From the NCBI GenBank assembly GCA_002431355.1, contig DJEQ01000023.1:1630-26086 (forward strand): DNA of 24,457 nucleotides. The letters are read 5' to 3'. The notes below the pieces were generated by a model that saw only the letters and a list, made by a program, of their open reading frames with translations, was not told the DNA's origin and made no database searches. How positions within the stretch are numbered: position 1 is the stretch's first letter; every line of letters begins with the position of its first letter. Origin of the DNA: Oribacterium sp. UBA5894. Lineage in GTDB: Bacteria; Bacillota; Clostridia; Lachnospirales; Lachnospiraceae. The translations under genes were made by a program, and so were the position numbers. Positions 13,296-20,868 of this stretch are shown in pieces.

Positions 13296-13895
13296 ATGCA
13301 GAAACCGAGGACAATGAAAGCGGCTCTGTGGATCGGATGCCTGTCCCTCTTCCTGACGGGCTGCGGAAATCAGGTTGATGCGCTTCGTCTGGAGGGAATC
13401 GATCTTGTGGAAAAGGGCAAATATGAGGAGGCGGTTGCCACCTTTGATGAAGCGATGACAAAGAGCAAGGGACAGGTCGGCGCGGAGCAGTATGACATCC
13501 TGCTCTATAAGGCCGAGGCTGAGTATATGCTCGGCGACTATGATGCTGCGCGTAAGATCATTGCCACCCTGCGTGAGGTGGATGGCGACCAGCCGGCGTA
13601 CCTGGAGTTTCAGACACAGCTTGATGCCCGGCAGTACATAGAGACCGCGACGAAGGCGCTGAATGAAGGGGATACCGACACGGCCAGGACGAGTCTCGAT
13701 CAGGCAAAGGAAGCAGGCCTTACGAATGATAAGGACTATCAGTTCGACGAGCTCGTCTATCTGGAAAAGACGGCGCAGTGGCAGGAGGCCTATGCGGCGG
13801 TACAGACCTTCCTTGAAAACTATCCGGGCGATGCCGATGCGACGCGGGAGCTCGAATTTCTTCGCACACGTGTGGATGAAATGGCAAATAACTGA
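13296..13895 (+). CDS. Predicted lipoprotein with TPR-like repeats
   Basis: This 199-residue protein begins with a charged n-region and hydrophobic segment ending in lipobox LTGC (C23 would be lipidated), so it should be tethered to the outer face of the membrane. The mature part consists of tandem helical pairs resembling tetratricopeptide repeats, such as EGIDLVEKGKYEEAVATFDE, a second around LLYKAEAEYMLGDYDAARKI, and a third from EKTAQWQEAYAAVQTF. Such proteins usually mediate protein-protein contacts; no partner can be named. GAGGAGG (13281-13287) precedes the ATG at 13296. It is the last gene of the operon with the phosphoesterase, scpAB and dut. Confidence 0.85.
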   Translation: MQKPRTMKAALWIGCLSLFLTGCGNQVDALRLEGIDLVEKGKYEEAVATFDEAMTKSKGQVGAEQYDILLYKAEAEYMLGDYDAARKIIATLREVDGDQPAYLEFQTQLDARQYIETATKALNEGDTDTARTSLDQAKEAGLTNDKDYQFDELVYLEKTAQWQEAYAAVQTFLENYPGDADATRELEFLRTRVDEMANN

Positions 13896-13898
13896 TGC

Positions 13899-13927
13899 TT
13901 GCATGCGCACTGCTTTTTGATTATACT
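13899..13927 (+). promoter_or_regulatory. Promoter of the aminotransferase gene
   Basis: TTGCAT (13899-13904), 17 bp, TATACT (13922-13927). The start near 13934 gives a leader of about 36 bases before the ATG at 13970. No clear terminator precedes it, so read-through from the scpAB operon is possible. Confidence 0.6.
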
Positions 13928-13969
13928 TTTTCTGGTTTCGTTGTGTATACACATTAGGAGGACCTTTTC

Positions 13970-15301
13970 ATGAAAGCATACGATAAGATGACGAAAGAAG
14001 AGCTCGAGAAGGAGCTTCACGAGCTGAAGAAGCAGTACAGCAAGTACCAGGCAATGGAAATGAACCTGGATATGAGCCGTGGCAAGCCATGTAAGGAGCA
14101 GCTTGATCTCAGTATGGGCCTCATGGATGCACTGACCAGTGGCGCGGATATGTACTGCGAGGATGGTACCGACTGCCGAAACTATGGTGTGCTGGGTGGC
14201 ATCGAAGAGGCAAAGGTCCTTCTTTCTGATATGATGGAGAATAACCCGGATAACATCATCATCTATGGAAACTCTTCACTGAACGTCATGTACGATTCGA
14301 TTTCAAGATCCATGACGCATGGTGTCATGGGCTCCACGCCATGGTGCAAGCTCGACAAGGTGAAGTGGCTCTGCCCGGTACCTGGCTATGATCGTCATTT
14401 CGGCATTACGGAGTACTTCGGCATTGAGATGATCAATGTGCCAATGACGCCGACCGGTCCGGATATGGATATGGTGGAGAAGCTCGTCAAGGAAGATGAT
14501 GCGATCAAGGGCATCTGGTGTGTACCGAAGTATTCAAACCCGCAGGGCTACAGCTACAGCGATGAGACGGTACGTCGTTTCGCACGCCTCCAGCCGGCGG
14601 CACGTGATTTCCGTATTTACTGGGACAATGCCTACGGTGTGCACCATCTGTATGATAAGAATCAGGATTACCTCATCGAAATCCTGGCAGAGTGTAAGCG
14701 TGCCGGCAATCCGGATATGGTTTACAAGTTCGCTTCCACCTCGAAGATCACCTTCCCGGGCTCTGGACTCGCAGCGCTTGCAACGAGCTCCAATAACCTC
14801 GATGATATCCGGAATCAGATGAAGCATCAGACCATCGGCTATGATAAGGTAAATCAGCTCCGTCATGTGCGTTTCTTTAAGGACATTCATGGACTGATTG
14901 AGCACATGCGGAAGCATGCGGACATCATCCGCCCGAAGTTTGAAACCGTAGAGGCCATCTTTGAGAAGGAGCTCGGCGGCTTAGGCATTGGCGACTGGAC
15001 GAAGCCGAACGGCGGCTACTTTATCAGCTTCGATACGCTGCCAGGCTGCGCAAAGGCGGTGGTAGATCACTGCAAGAAGGCTGGCGTGAAGCTGACCGAT
15101 GCCGGCGCAACCTTCCCATACCATCATGATCCGGAGGACAAGAATATTCGAATCGCACCGACCTACCCGCCAGTGGAGGATCTGAAGATTGCTGCCAATC
15201 TGTTCTGTCTCTGCGTGAAGCTCTGCTCTGCAGAACAGCTTCTTTCAGAAAAGACACATCAGGCTGTGGAGGTGCTGGACGCACCGGAAACGGAAGCATA
15301 A
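13970..15301 (+). CDS. AspT-type aspartate aminotransferase (PF12897-like)
   Basis: This is a PLP-dependent fold-type I aminotransferase of 443 residues. The sequence matches the distinct Aminotran_MocR-type group, whose best-known members act as aspartate aminotransferases: LDMSRGKPCKEQLDLS near the N-terminus, CPVPGYDRHFGITEYFGI, the VPKYSNPQGYSYSDETV segment, an Asp contacting the pyridine nitrogen in IYWDNAYGVHHLY, and the Schiff-base lysine K259 in FASTSKITFPGSG. Unlike MocR regulators, it has no N-terminal DNA-binding domain; the first about 30 residues are a charged helix. AGGAGG (13956-13961) lies 8 bases before the ATG. It is monocistronic, with a promoter and a strong terminator. 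The aspartate/2-oxoglutarate assignment rests on family knowledge, not on residues checked against a structure. Confidence 0.9.
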   Translation: MKAYDKMTKEELEKELHELKKQYSKYQAMEMNLDMSRGKPCKEQLDLSMGLMDALTSGADMYCEDGTDCRNYGVLGGIEEAKVLLSDMMENNPDNIIIYGNSSLNVMYDSISRSMTHGVMGSTPWCKLDKVKWLCPVPGYDRHFGITEYFGIEMINVPMTPTGPDMDMVEKLVKEDDAIKGIWCVPKYSNPQGYSYSDETVRRFARLQPAARDFRIYWDNAYGVHHLYDKNQDYLIEILAECKRAGNPDMVYKFASTSKITFPGSGLAALATSSNNLDDIRNQMKHQTIGYDKVNQLRHVRFFKDIHGLIEHMRKHADIIRPKFETVEAIFEKELGGLGIGDWTKPNGGYFISFDTLPGCAKAVVDHCKKAGVKLTDAGATFPYHHDPEDKNIRIAPTYPPVEDLKIAANLFCLCVKLCSAEQLLSEKTHQAVEVLDAPETEA

Positions 15302-15332
15302 AACAGAAAGCGAAAAGAAATCAATAGAAGCG

Positions 15333-15367
15333 AAAAGAAGCGGTTGGCTGGGCCAACCGCTTCTTTT
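15333..15367. terminator. Bidirectional terminator
   Basis: AAAAGAAGCGGTTGGC (15333-15348) pairs perfectly with GCCAACCGCTTCTTTT (15352-15367) around a 3-base loop. T-runs follow on both strands. It serves the aminotransferase gene (plus) and the DUF4364 gene (minus). Confidence 0.93.
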
Positions 15368-15408
15368 ATCGACATAGAAGGATGATCAAGCACAGGAAGC
15401 AGGCGCTT

Positions 15409-15927
15409 TCAGCTCAGGAGCTGCTTCATGATATGCGCGTAGATTTCCTGATTATTGCTGGCCCATTTCGTACACATGCGCTCTGCGGAATCCTGATCGG
15501 GAACATTGATATCGACAGAGAAGAGGATCGAGCTTTCCTCCCGGACCTCCATATGGACGATGTAGTTTCCATTGTCATCCTGCTCATAATCCGTATAATT
15601 GGAGGACTCCTGACGAAGCTTCACCTTGTTTGCCTTCAGAAACTTGTTCATGTCCTCGATGGCACCGGAGGAAATATCATTTCCGAACAGCTCCAGCGTT
15701 TCCGAACCTTCCCGGGTGATTTCATAGCGTGTGGCGTTCCTTGTGGTATGCGCAGTGATGAGATGCGCATCCTCCAGTGCAGAAATCGCCTGCTGCAGGG
15801 TGAAGTAGGTGGTATACTCATAATCAAGAAAAAAACCACTCAGCTGATTGTTCGTCAGCGGATAATTGATGGATTTCAGAAGGTAGAGAATCATCAGCTT
15901 ATATAAGGTTAAAGGCTCGGTAATCAT
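15409..15927 (-). CDS. DUF4364 family winged-helix protein
   Basis: This 172-residue protein is of the DUF4364 family, common in Clostridia. The first about 75 residues look like a winged helix similar to the PadR/MarR groups: TLYKLMILYLLKSINYPLTN, then FTLQQAISALEDAHLIT and the wing TRNATRYEITREG. The C-terminal half (about 85-172) is a mixed alpha/beta domain of unknown function. No metal- or ligand-binding signature stands out. The ATG at 15927 has AAAGGG about 8 bases upstream. It is divergent from the DUF5717 cassette, across a 125-base gap that carries promoters for both sides, so it could regulate that cassette; this is inference from layout only. Confidence 0.88.
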   Translation of the reverse strand: MITEPLTLYKLMILYLLKSINYPLTNNQLSGFFLDYEYTTYFTLQQAISALEDAHLITAHTTRNATRYEITREGSETLELFGNDISSGAIEDMNKFLKANKVKLRQESSNYTDYEQDDNGNYIVHMEVREESSILFSVDINVPDQDSAERMCTKWASNNQEIYAHIMKQLLS

Positions 15928-15959
15928 AAAATGCCCTTTCTATCACTCGGTGTGAAATT

Positions 15960-15988
15960 ATAATAACAGGAAAGTGGGGGCTTTTCAA
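15960..15988 (-). promoter_or_regulatory. DUF4364 promoter
   Basis: On the minus strand: -35 TTGAAA (15983-15988), 17-bp spacer, -10 TATTAT (15960-15965). A TATAAT hexamer also overlaps (15957-15962) with a longer spacer. Confidence 0.55.
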
Positions 15989-16019
15989 TTAGACGGACCT
16001 TTTATACCGGGCTTTTCTG

Positions 16020-16028
16020 TGTTAGAAT
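16020..16028 (+). promoter_or_regulatory. DUF5717 cassette promoter (extended -10)
   Basis: TGTTAGAAT contains the extended -10 TG-T-TAGAAT. The -35 region (TTTTAT around 16000) is poor. The start near 16035 falls after the ATG at 16029, so that ATG cannot begin the protein and the ATG at 16053 is preferred. Confidence 0.5.
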
Positions 16029-16052
16029 ATGCATTCATGGAGATTTTTGATT

Positions 16053-18725
16053 ATGAAAGAACGCATCAATAAATTAGCAAGGGGCATCGTGGATCGGACC
16101 TGCCCGGAGCTTCATCTGAGTGATTCCGCTTTTCAGGGGATGATCAATGCCGGCGAGAGCTTAAAGCTGGACCTCATGCTCACCTCAGAGAACGGCATCC
16201 TGCTGAAGGGACTCGTTTATTCCGACAGTCCCTATGTGACGATACAGAAAAATACCTTTCTGGGACTCCGCACCCGTCTTAGCGTAGTCGTGGATGCACG
16301 GGCACTCCAGGACGGCGATCATATTGAGGGTGGCCTCTATATTGTGTCCAATGGGGGTGAGACTCGCCTTCCGTTTGACTTCGAGGTATGTGCCTATGCC
16401 TCGGCAGAGGTGATTCCGGACCTTCGGACCCCGGAGGATTTTGTGAAGCTGTCGGAGCGCGACGAAGACGCTGCGCTTCGCGTATTTGATTATGATGATT
16501 TTGTGTGTGCACCGTTTATGAGGGATGCACGCTGTCGCGCGCTCTACGATGGGCTTCGAAAGGGACCGAGCCGACTGCAGGCACTGCAGGCCTTCCTTTA
16601 TGCGCTGACCCATCCGGCACAGCGGACGGCGGATTCACAGCGAAATGCTGCGGAGACGCATACGAAGGAAGCACATGGGAAGGATGAGCTGCCGGTGGAG
16701 ACACTCGAGGACCTCGAGCTGGTGGAAGAGGCAGCGGTCACCTGCATTCATGCGGGGGCGACGTCCATGCTGGCTTTCCGTATCTATCAGCAGGCGATCG
16801 AGATGAAGTCCTCGATCACGCGCCTGTACGAGTACTATATGTACGCCATGCCGAAGGGCTATGCGGGGCGGCTTCCATGGGAAGTGTATCTCTACTTTGC
16901 GTATGAGTATGATATTCCAGAGAGCATAAAGCTTCCGCTCTACTACAATGTGGTGATGAATTTCAGCGCGGAGGAGGACATTTACCAGCGCTTCGAGAAG
17001 AAGATCCAGAAGTATACGATCGACCAGCTTCTGCAGTCGTCCTTTAATCAGATGCTGAGTGTTCTGTATGAACGTATGATTCTCGTGGATATGGTGGACG
17101 AACGCATTGGCTCTGTGCTGCCAGCGATCCTGCGTGCCTGCAGGGTATCCACGGGCGACCCGCGCATGCGCTATGTTGTCGTACGCTATCTCGAGCTCGA
17201 TCGAGAGGAGCTGTATCCGCTGAAGGAGGGCAGTGCGTACATTCCGCTGTTCTTTGAAAACAGTGTGCTGCTGTTCCAGGATGCCTATGGCGACCGCTAT
17301 ACCGACGTCGAGTACGAAAAAACACGCATCATGGACCGGCCGGAGCTGGAGAAGCGCTGCTTTCAGGTTGTGCCGGAGCATCCGATGCTGAAGCTTTCAA
17401 GAGCACGGAAGATTGCCCGAAATGGCATCATGGACAGAGCCGAGCTTCGTTTCCTCGAAGAGGTACTGACCGGGATGGATCTTTCGGAGCCGTACCGCGC
17501 CGAGCTTCAGACGCTTGTTTTACGCTACTATGATGAGCACACGAAGAACTCGGATCCGGATGTCGACCGTTCAGAGTATGATTTCCTGGAGGGGATTTCA
17601 TCGAGAAGCCTGGATCACCGCGAGCAGAAGCTGCTGCTTCGTACACTGATCAAGCTGAATGCCTTTGAGGACGCCTATCAGCTGCTGATTTCCAGTGGAC
17701 AGCGGGATCTGGAACGCCCTCTGCTGGAGAAGCTGGTGCGAAGCCTCATCCTCGAGGAAAGCCATGTGCGTTCCGCTGCATTTCTGCAGCTTAGCTATGA
17801 GCTTTTCACACAGGGAACGAAGGATCGGACGATTCTTCATTATCTCATGGAAAATTACAATGGCCTGTCGAAGGATATGCTGGCGATTCTTCTTCGCGCG
17901 GAGAAGCTCCAGGTTGACGGGCAGCGGGAAATGGCGGAGCGCCTGCTGGCGCAGATGCTGTTCAGCCGGACGGAAAAGGGCCTCGATGATGTATTTGAGC
18001 TTTATCGAGGCTTTCCAGAGGCGGAAAATGTGCTGCTTCGCGCTTACATTACAAAGCGCGCCGCAGATTATTTCCTCGATGGTCGCATCATCCGTACCAG
18101 GGTCTTTCAGGATCTTTACGGCATCGTGCGGGATGAATCCTATAAGGAGCGGGTGCCGGTGATCTATCTCCTTGCGCTGTCGAAGCACATGGCAGAGCAG
18201 AAGGAGCTGAGTGGGGACGAAAAGCTGGTGCTGCAGGATACCATGGATTACCTGATCCGAAAGAAGCTGATCTTTGCCTACACGCGGACCCTGTACCGCT
18301 TTGTGCGGATTCCGGACAGTGTGATGGACCGGTACTATATTGAGTACCATGGACAGAAGGAAAATCGTCCGTCGCTGTACCTCCGCATCCTTCCGGACCA
18401 GGGAGATTTTGAGGAAGAAGAGATTACAAGAGTGTATCAGAATATCTATGTACGCCCAGTGACGCTGTTCGCCGGTGAGCGTGCGGAGTATCAGATCTAT
18501 GAATCTGCGAAGGACGAACGCCCGGCCGCAAGTGGCAGCATTGCCTGGGATGGTACGGTGCGCCTCAAGGGGGACACCTACGATATTCTGAGTGAAATGT
18601 CCGGACTGGTGGGAAAGGATAAGGACCTGGAGCTGCGCCAGGTGATGCATCGTTATGTTCGGAATGAAGCCGTCATTGAAGCCCTTTTTACGAAGGAAAT
18701 GACGGAGATGGATAGTATGGAGTAA
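16053..18725 (+). CDS. DUF5717 family protein: beta-sandwich plus alpha-solenoid
   Basis: This is an 890-residue protein with no signal peptide or transmembrane segment, so probably cytoplasmic. Its start KERINKLARG and the first about 120 residues, including KGLVYSDSPYVTIQKNTFLG and IEGGLYIVSNGGETRLPFDF, look like an Ig-like beta-sandwich and match the N-terminus I associate with DUF5717. From about 140 to 760 it is almost wholly helical, with many short Leu/Tyr-rich helix pairs, like a TPR/HEAT-type solenoid. A short beta-rich C-terminal domain (about 780-870) follows. Function is unknown. GGAG (16039-16042) precedes the ATG at 16053. DUF5716 starts 13 bases after its stop, so it is the lead gene of a three-gene unit. 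From memory the family is usually longer (over 1100 residues), so this may be a compact form. Confidence 0.85.
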   Translation: MKERINKLARGIVDRTCPELHLSDSAFQGMINAGESLKLDLMLTSENGILLKGLVYSDSPYVTIQKNTFLGLRTRLSVVVDARALQDGDHIEGGLYIVSNGGETRLPFDFEVCAYASAEVIPDLRTPEDFVKLSERDEDAALRVFDYDDFVCAPFMRDARCRALYDGLRKGPSRLQALQAFLYALTHPAQRTADSQRNAAETHTKEAHGKDELPVETLEDLELVEEAAVTCIHAGATSMLAFRIYQQAIEMKSSITRLYEYYMYAMPKGYAGRLPWEVYLYFAYEYDIPESIKLPLYYNVVMNFSAEEDIYQRFEKKIQKYTIDQLLQSSFNQMLSVLYERMILVDMVDERIGSVLPAILRACRVSTGDPRMRYVVVRYLELDREELYPLKEGSAYIPLFFENSVLLFQDAYGDRYTDVEYEKTRIMDRPELEKRCFQVVPEHPMLKLSRARKIARNGIMDRAELRFLEEVLTGMDLSEPYRAELQTLVLRYYDEHTKNSDPDVDRSEYDFLEGISSRSLDHREQKLLLRTLIKLNAFEDAYQLLISSGQRDLERPLLEKLVRSLILEESHVRSAAFLQLSYELFTQGTKDRTILHYLMENYNGLSKDMLAILLRAEKLQVDGQREMAERLLAQMLFSRTEKGLDDVFELYRGFPEAENVLLRAYITKRAADYFLDGRIIRTRVFQDLYGIVRDESYKERVPVIYLLALSKHMAEQKELSGDEKLVLQDTMDYLIRKKLIFAYTRTLYRFVRIPDSVMDRYYIEYHGQKENRPSLYLRILPDQGDFEEEEITRVYQNIYVRPVTLFAGERAEYQIYESAKDERPAASGSIAWDGTVRLKGDTYDILSEMSGLVGKDKDLELRQVMHRYVRNEAVIEALFTKEMTEMDSME

Positions 18726-18738
18726 GGAGAGCAGTTCT

Positions 18739-19971
18739 GTGAGTCGATATATAGGAATTTCACTGGATGATGACTATACAAATGTCTGTATAAATGATGA
18801 GACGGTAACGAAACCGCTCCCGACAGTCATCGCTCGAAATAAAAAGGACGATCACTGGACGGTGGGGGAGGAAGCCTATAAGGAAACCCTCGCCGGTGTT
18901 GGTGTGATTGTGGATAAGCTGGTCAGTCTGCTCGAAAAGAACGGGACGGCGACCATTGCCCGTGTGAAGTACACGGCAACGGACATCGTTTTCCATTACT
19001 TTCAGGAGCTTCTTCGTACCGAAGAGGACCCGAAGGAAGAGGATCGGAGTGAGGACATTGTGGTCGTCACGATTCGAAAGCCAAGCCGGTCCATGGTGGA
19101 AAAGCTGAGAGCAGCGATTCTTCGGACCGGTGTCCGGCAGGAGCACCTGCATATTATCAGCCATACGGAGAGCTTCGCGCATTTCGTGCTGCATCAGGAC
19201 ACGAGCCTCTACAATCGGAAGGTGGGCATGTTTGAACTCAACAATCAGTGCCTCTACTATTATGAGATGCGGGTGTCCCGTGGCACGCGCCGTTATGCGC
19301 TGCTCGGCTCTGAGGCAGAGACGGAGGCCTTCAACCTCGATATTCTGAAGACCACCTCCGGCGGGAAAATCGCCGATCGGATCCTGGCTACGGTTGCCGA
19401 ACGGGCCCTTGGGAAGGATTCCTATTCCTCCGTATTTCTCTGTGGACGCGGATTTCGGGATACGAATTTTGCAACCAATTTCATGAATTTCGTGTGCAAT
19501 CGTCGACGCGTACTGATTGAGCCGGGACTCTTCTGTGTTGGCGCGGAAATTTATGCACGAAATCTCGATGAGGGCAAGAGCGAGGAGTATACCATCCTCT
19601 GTGATACCCGTGTCGGTGCAGATATTTCAGCACGTGTCGTTGTGAATGAGAAGGAAGAGAACCTTTCCATTGTGAAGGCTGGTACCAGCTGGATGGATTC
19701 GAAGGCCACCTTTGATTTCATCGAGGATGATCAGGATTACATTGATTTTCAGGTGACCTCGCTGGCAAATCCACGGCGTCCGGTTCGCCTTCGCATGATG
19801 CTGGACAGCTTTCCGAAGAGGGAAAACCGCACGACGAGGATCCGCATGTCAACGGAATTTGTGGATGCGGAAACCCTTCGCGTGACCGTACAGGATCTGG
19901 GATTCGGCGATCTCTTCCCGGCAAGCGGACGTGCGATCACCGAGGAACTCGACCTCGCGGATAAGGTATAA
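18739..19971 (+). CDS. DUF5716 family protein, degenerate Hsp70-like
   Basis: This 410-residue cytoplasmic protein starts at GTG 18739, with AAGGAG (18724-18729) 9 bases upstream. It can be laid along DnaK. IGISLDDDYTN (5-15) takes the phosphate-1 position. K60 in IVDKLVSLL matches the catalytic Lys region. HIISHTESFAHFVL (138-151) takes the place of the INEPTAAALAYGL segment, followed by phosphate-2 position GMFELNNQ (163-170) and the adenosine motif VFLCGRGFRDT (232-242) then CVGAEIYA (266-273). From 284 a substrate-binding-like beta domain follows: ILCDTRVGADISARV, IVKAGTSWMDSKATFDF, FPKRENRTTRIRMSTEF. The catalytic Asp, the Gly-rich loops and an alpha-helical lid are missing, so ATP hydrolysis is doubtful. 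The family name is recalled; the Hsp70 relation is my own motif alignment. Confidence 0.85.
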   Translation: MSRYIGISLDDDYTNVCINDETVTKPLPTVIARNKKDDHWTVGEEAYKETLAGVGVIVDKLVSLLEKNGTATIARVKYTATDIVFHYFQELLRTEEDPKEEDRSEDIVVVTIRKPSRSMVEKLRAAILRTGVRQEHLHIISHTESFAHFVLHQDTSLYNRKVGMFELNNQCLYYYEMRVSRGTRRYALLGSEAETEAFNLDILKTTSGGKIADRILATVAERALGKDSYSSVFLCGRGFRDTNFATNFMNFVCNRRRVLIEPGLFCVGAEIYARNLDEGKSEEYTILCDTRVGADISARVVVNEKEENLSIVKAGTSWMDSKATFDFIEDDQDYIDFQVTSLANPRRPVRLRMMLDSFPKRENRTTRIRMSTEFVDAETLRVTVQDLGFGDLFPASGRAITEELDLADKV

Positions 19972-19987
19972 CGAAGGCAGGAAGCAT

Positions 19988-20785
19988 ATGGGCTTATTAC
20001 TATGTACAAGGTGTGCAGCGCACCCGTTTTACTATGAAAAACTGGACATAAATCTCTGGTCGATCCAGGAGCTGAGCTATGTGATTTACCACTATCCGAT
20101 CATTCTGCCAGGTGATATGGTGGATCGGAAGCTGACGGGCTGGATCCGGGATGAACTTCACATGGGTCTTCTTGCGGCGAAGCTCGAGCAGTACATGAGC
20201 GCAGGCGGAGAGGGCGCGGAACAGCAGGAGCGTCTGCTCCTTATGATTCTTCGCGAGAGTAATTACTATACACAGCAGGAGATCGGCTCCTTTGAGGCGG
20301 AGTACAAGCGGCTTCGTCACATCGACCGGGATCAGTTTTATGAGCTGCTCGGGGATGCCTATTTCCGTATGGAGCGCTATGGTCGAGCCATTGACGCCTA
20401 TACCGAGGCCCTTCAGTTCAAGGGCCGGATGCGGGTAAAGATGAAGCTGGGGACCACCTATGTGACCGTCATGCAGTTCCGGCAGGCAGCGGAGATCTTT
20501 GAGGAGGTCTTTATCGAGACCAATGCACCAGAACCGCTTCGGAAGCTGTACTTCATTTCGAAGCTGGAGCCATCGGTGAAGACCATTGACAAGTATCTCG
20601 ATCATATCGATACGGAAATGCTTGCAGATTGGCAGAAGCAGTATGATAATGTATGGACACAGGCTGAGGATTCGGAGCATGTCCGCCAGGTCGAAGCGAT
20701 TTATCAGCATGACCGTGCCGCCTTTCGAAAGGAGGCGAAGCTCTGGCTCGTGAAGTGGAAAAAGGCCTATCGAGAGAAGATATGA
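19988..20785 (+). CDS. TPR-containing protein of the DUF5717/DUF5716 cassette
   Basis: This 265-residue cytoplasmic protein starts at ATG 19988, after GAAGG and AGGA sites; a longer in-frame start at 19931 would lie inside DUF5716. The N-terminal domain (about 1-70), with LLCTRCAAHPFYYEKL and a Tyr-rich SIQELSYVIYHYP segment, is characteristic of a hypothetical protein I have seen beside DUF5716 in Lachnospiraceae. Residues about 118-185 form at least two TPR units, including FYELLGDAYFRMERYGRAID and a second around LGTTYVTVMQFRQAAEIFEE. The C-terminal part is charged and helical. It probably binds its co-transcribed partners. It starts 17 bases after the DUF5716 stop. No enzyme motif was seen. 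Confidence 0.82.
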   Translation: MGLLLCTRCAAHPFYYEKLDINLWSIQELSYVIYHYPIILPGDMVDRKLTGWIRDELHMGLLAAKLEQYMSAGGEGAEQQERLLLMILRESNYYTQQEIGSFEAEYKRLRHIDRDQFYELLGDAYFRMERYGRAIDAYTEALQFKGRMRVKMKLGTTYVTVMQFRQAAEIFEEVFIETNAPEPLRKLYFISKLEPSVKTIDKYLDHIDTEMLADWQKQYDNVWTQAEDSEHVRQVEAIYQHDRAAFRKEAKLWLVKWKKAYREKI

Positions 20786-20792
20786 CACGGAA

Positions 20793-20825
20793 GAGCTTCC
20801 GCCGATGCATACGGCGAGGAAGCTC
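20793..20825 (+). other. Hairpin between the cassette and valS
   Basis: GAGCTTCC (20793-20800) pairs with GGAAGCTC (20818-20825), with GCCG/CGGC nested (20801-20804/20812-20815). No T-run follows on the plus strand, so it is not a clear intrinsic terminator. It may protect or process the message. No T-box elements are present in the 83-base gap before valS. Confidence 0.45.
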
Positions 20826-20868
20826 AGACGGAGACCATCGCATCAATGCAGAATAGAAGGGAAATACT

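Noticed and set aside
16029..16052. Earlier ATG for the DUF5717 gene
   Set aside because: It lies directly against the -10 element, upstream of the predicted transcription start.
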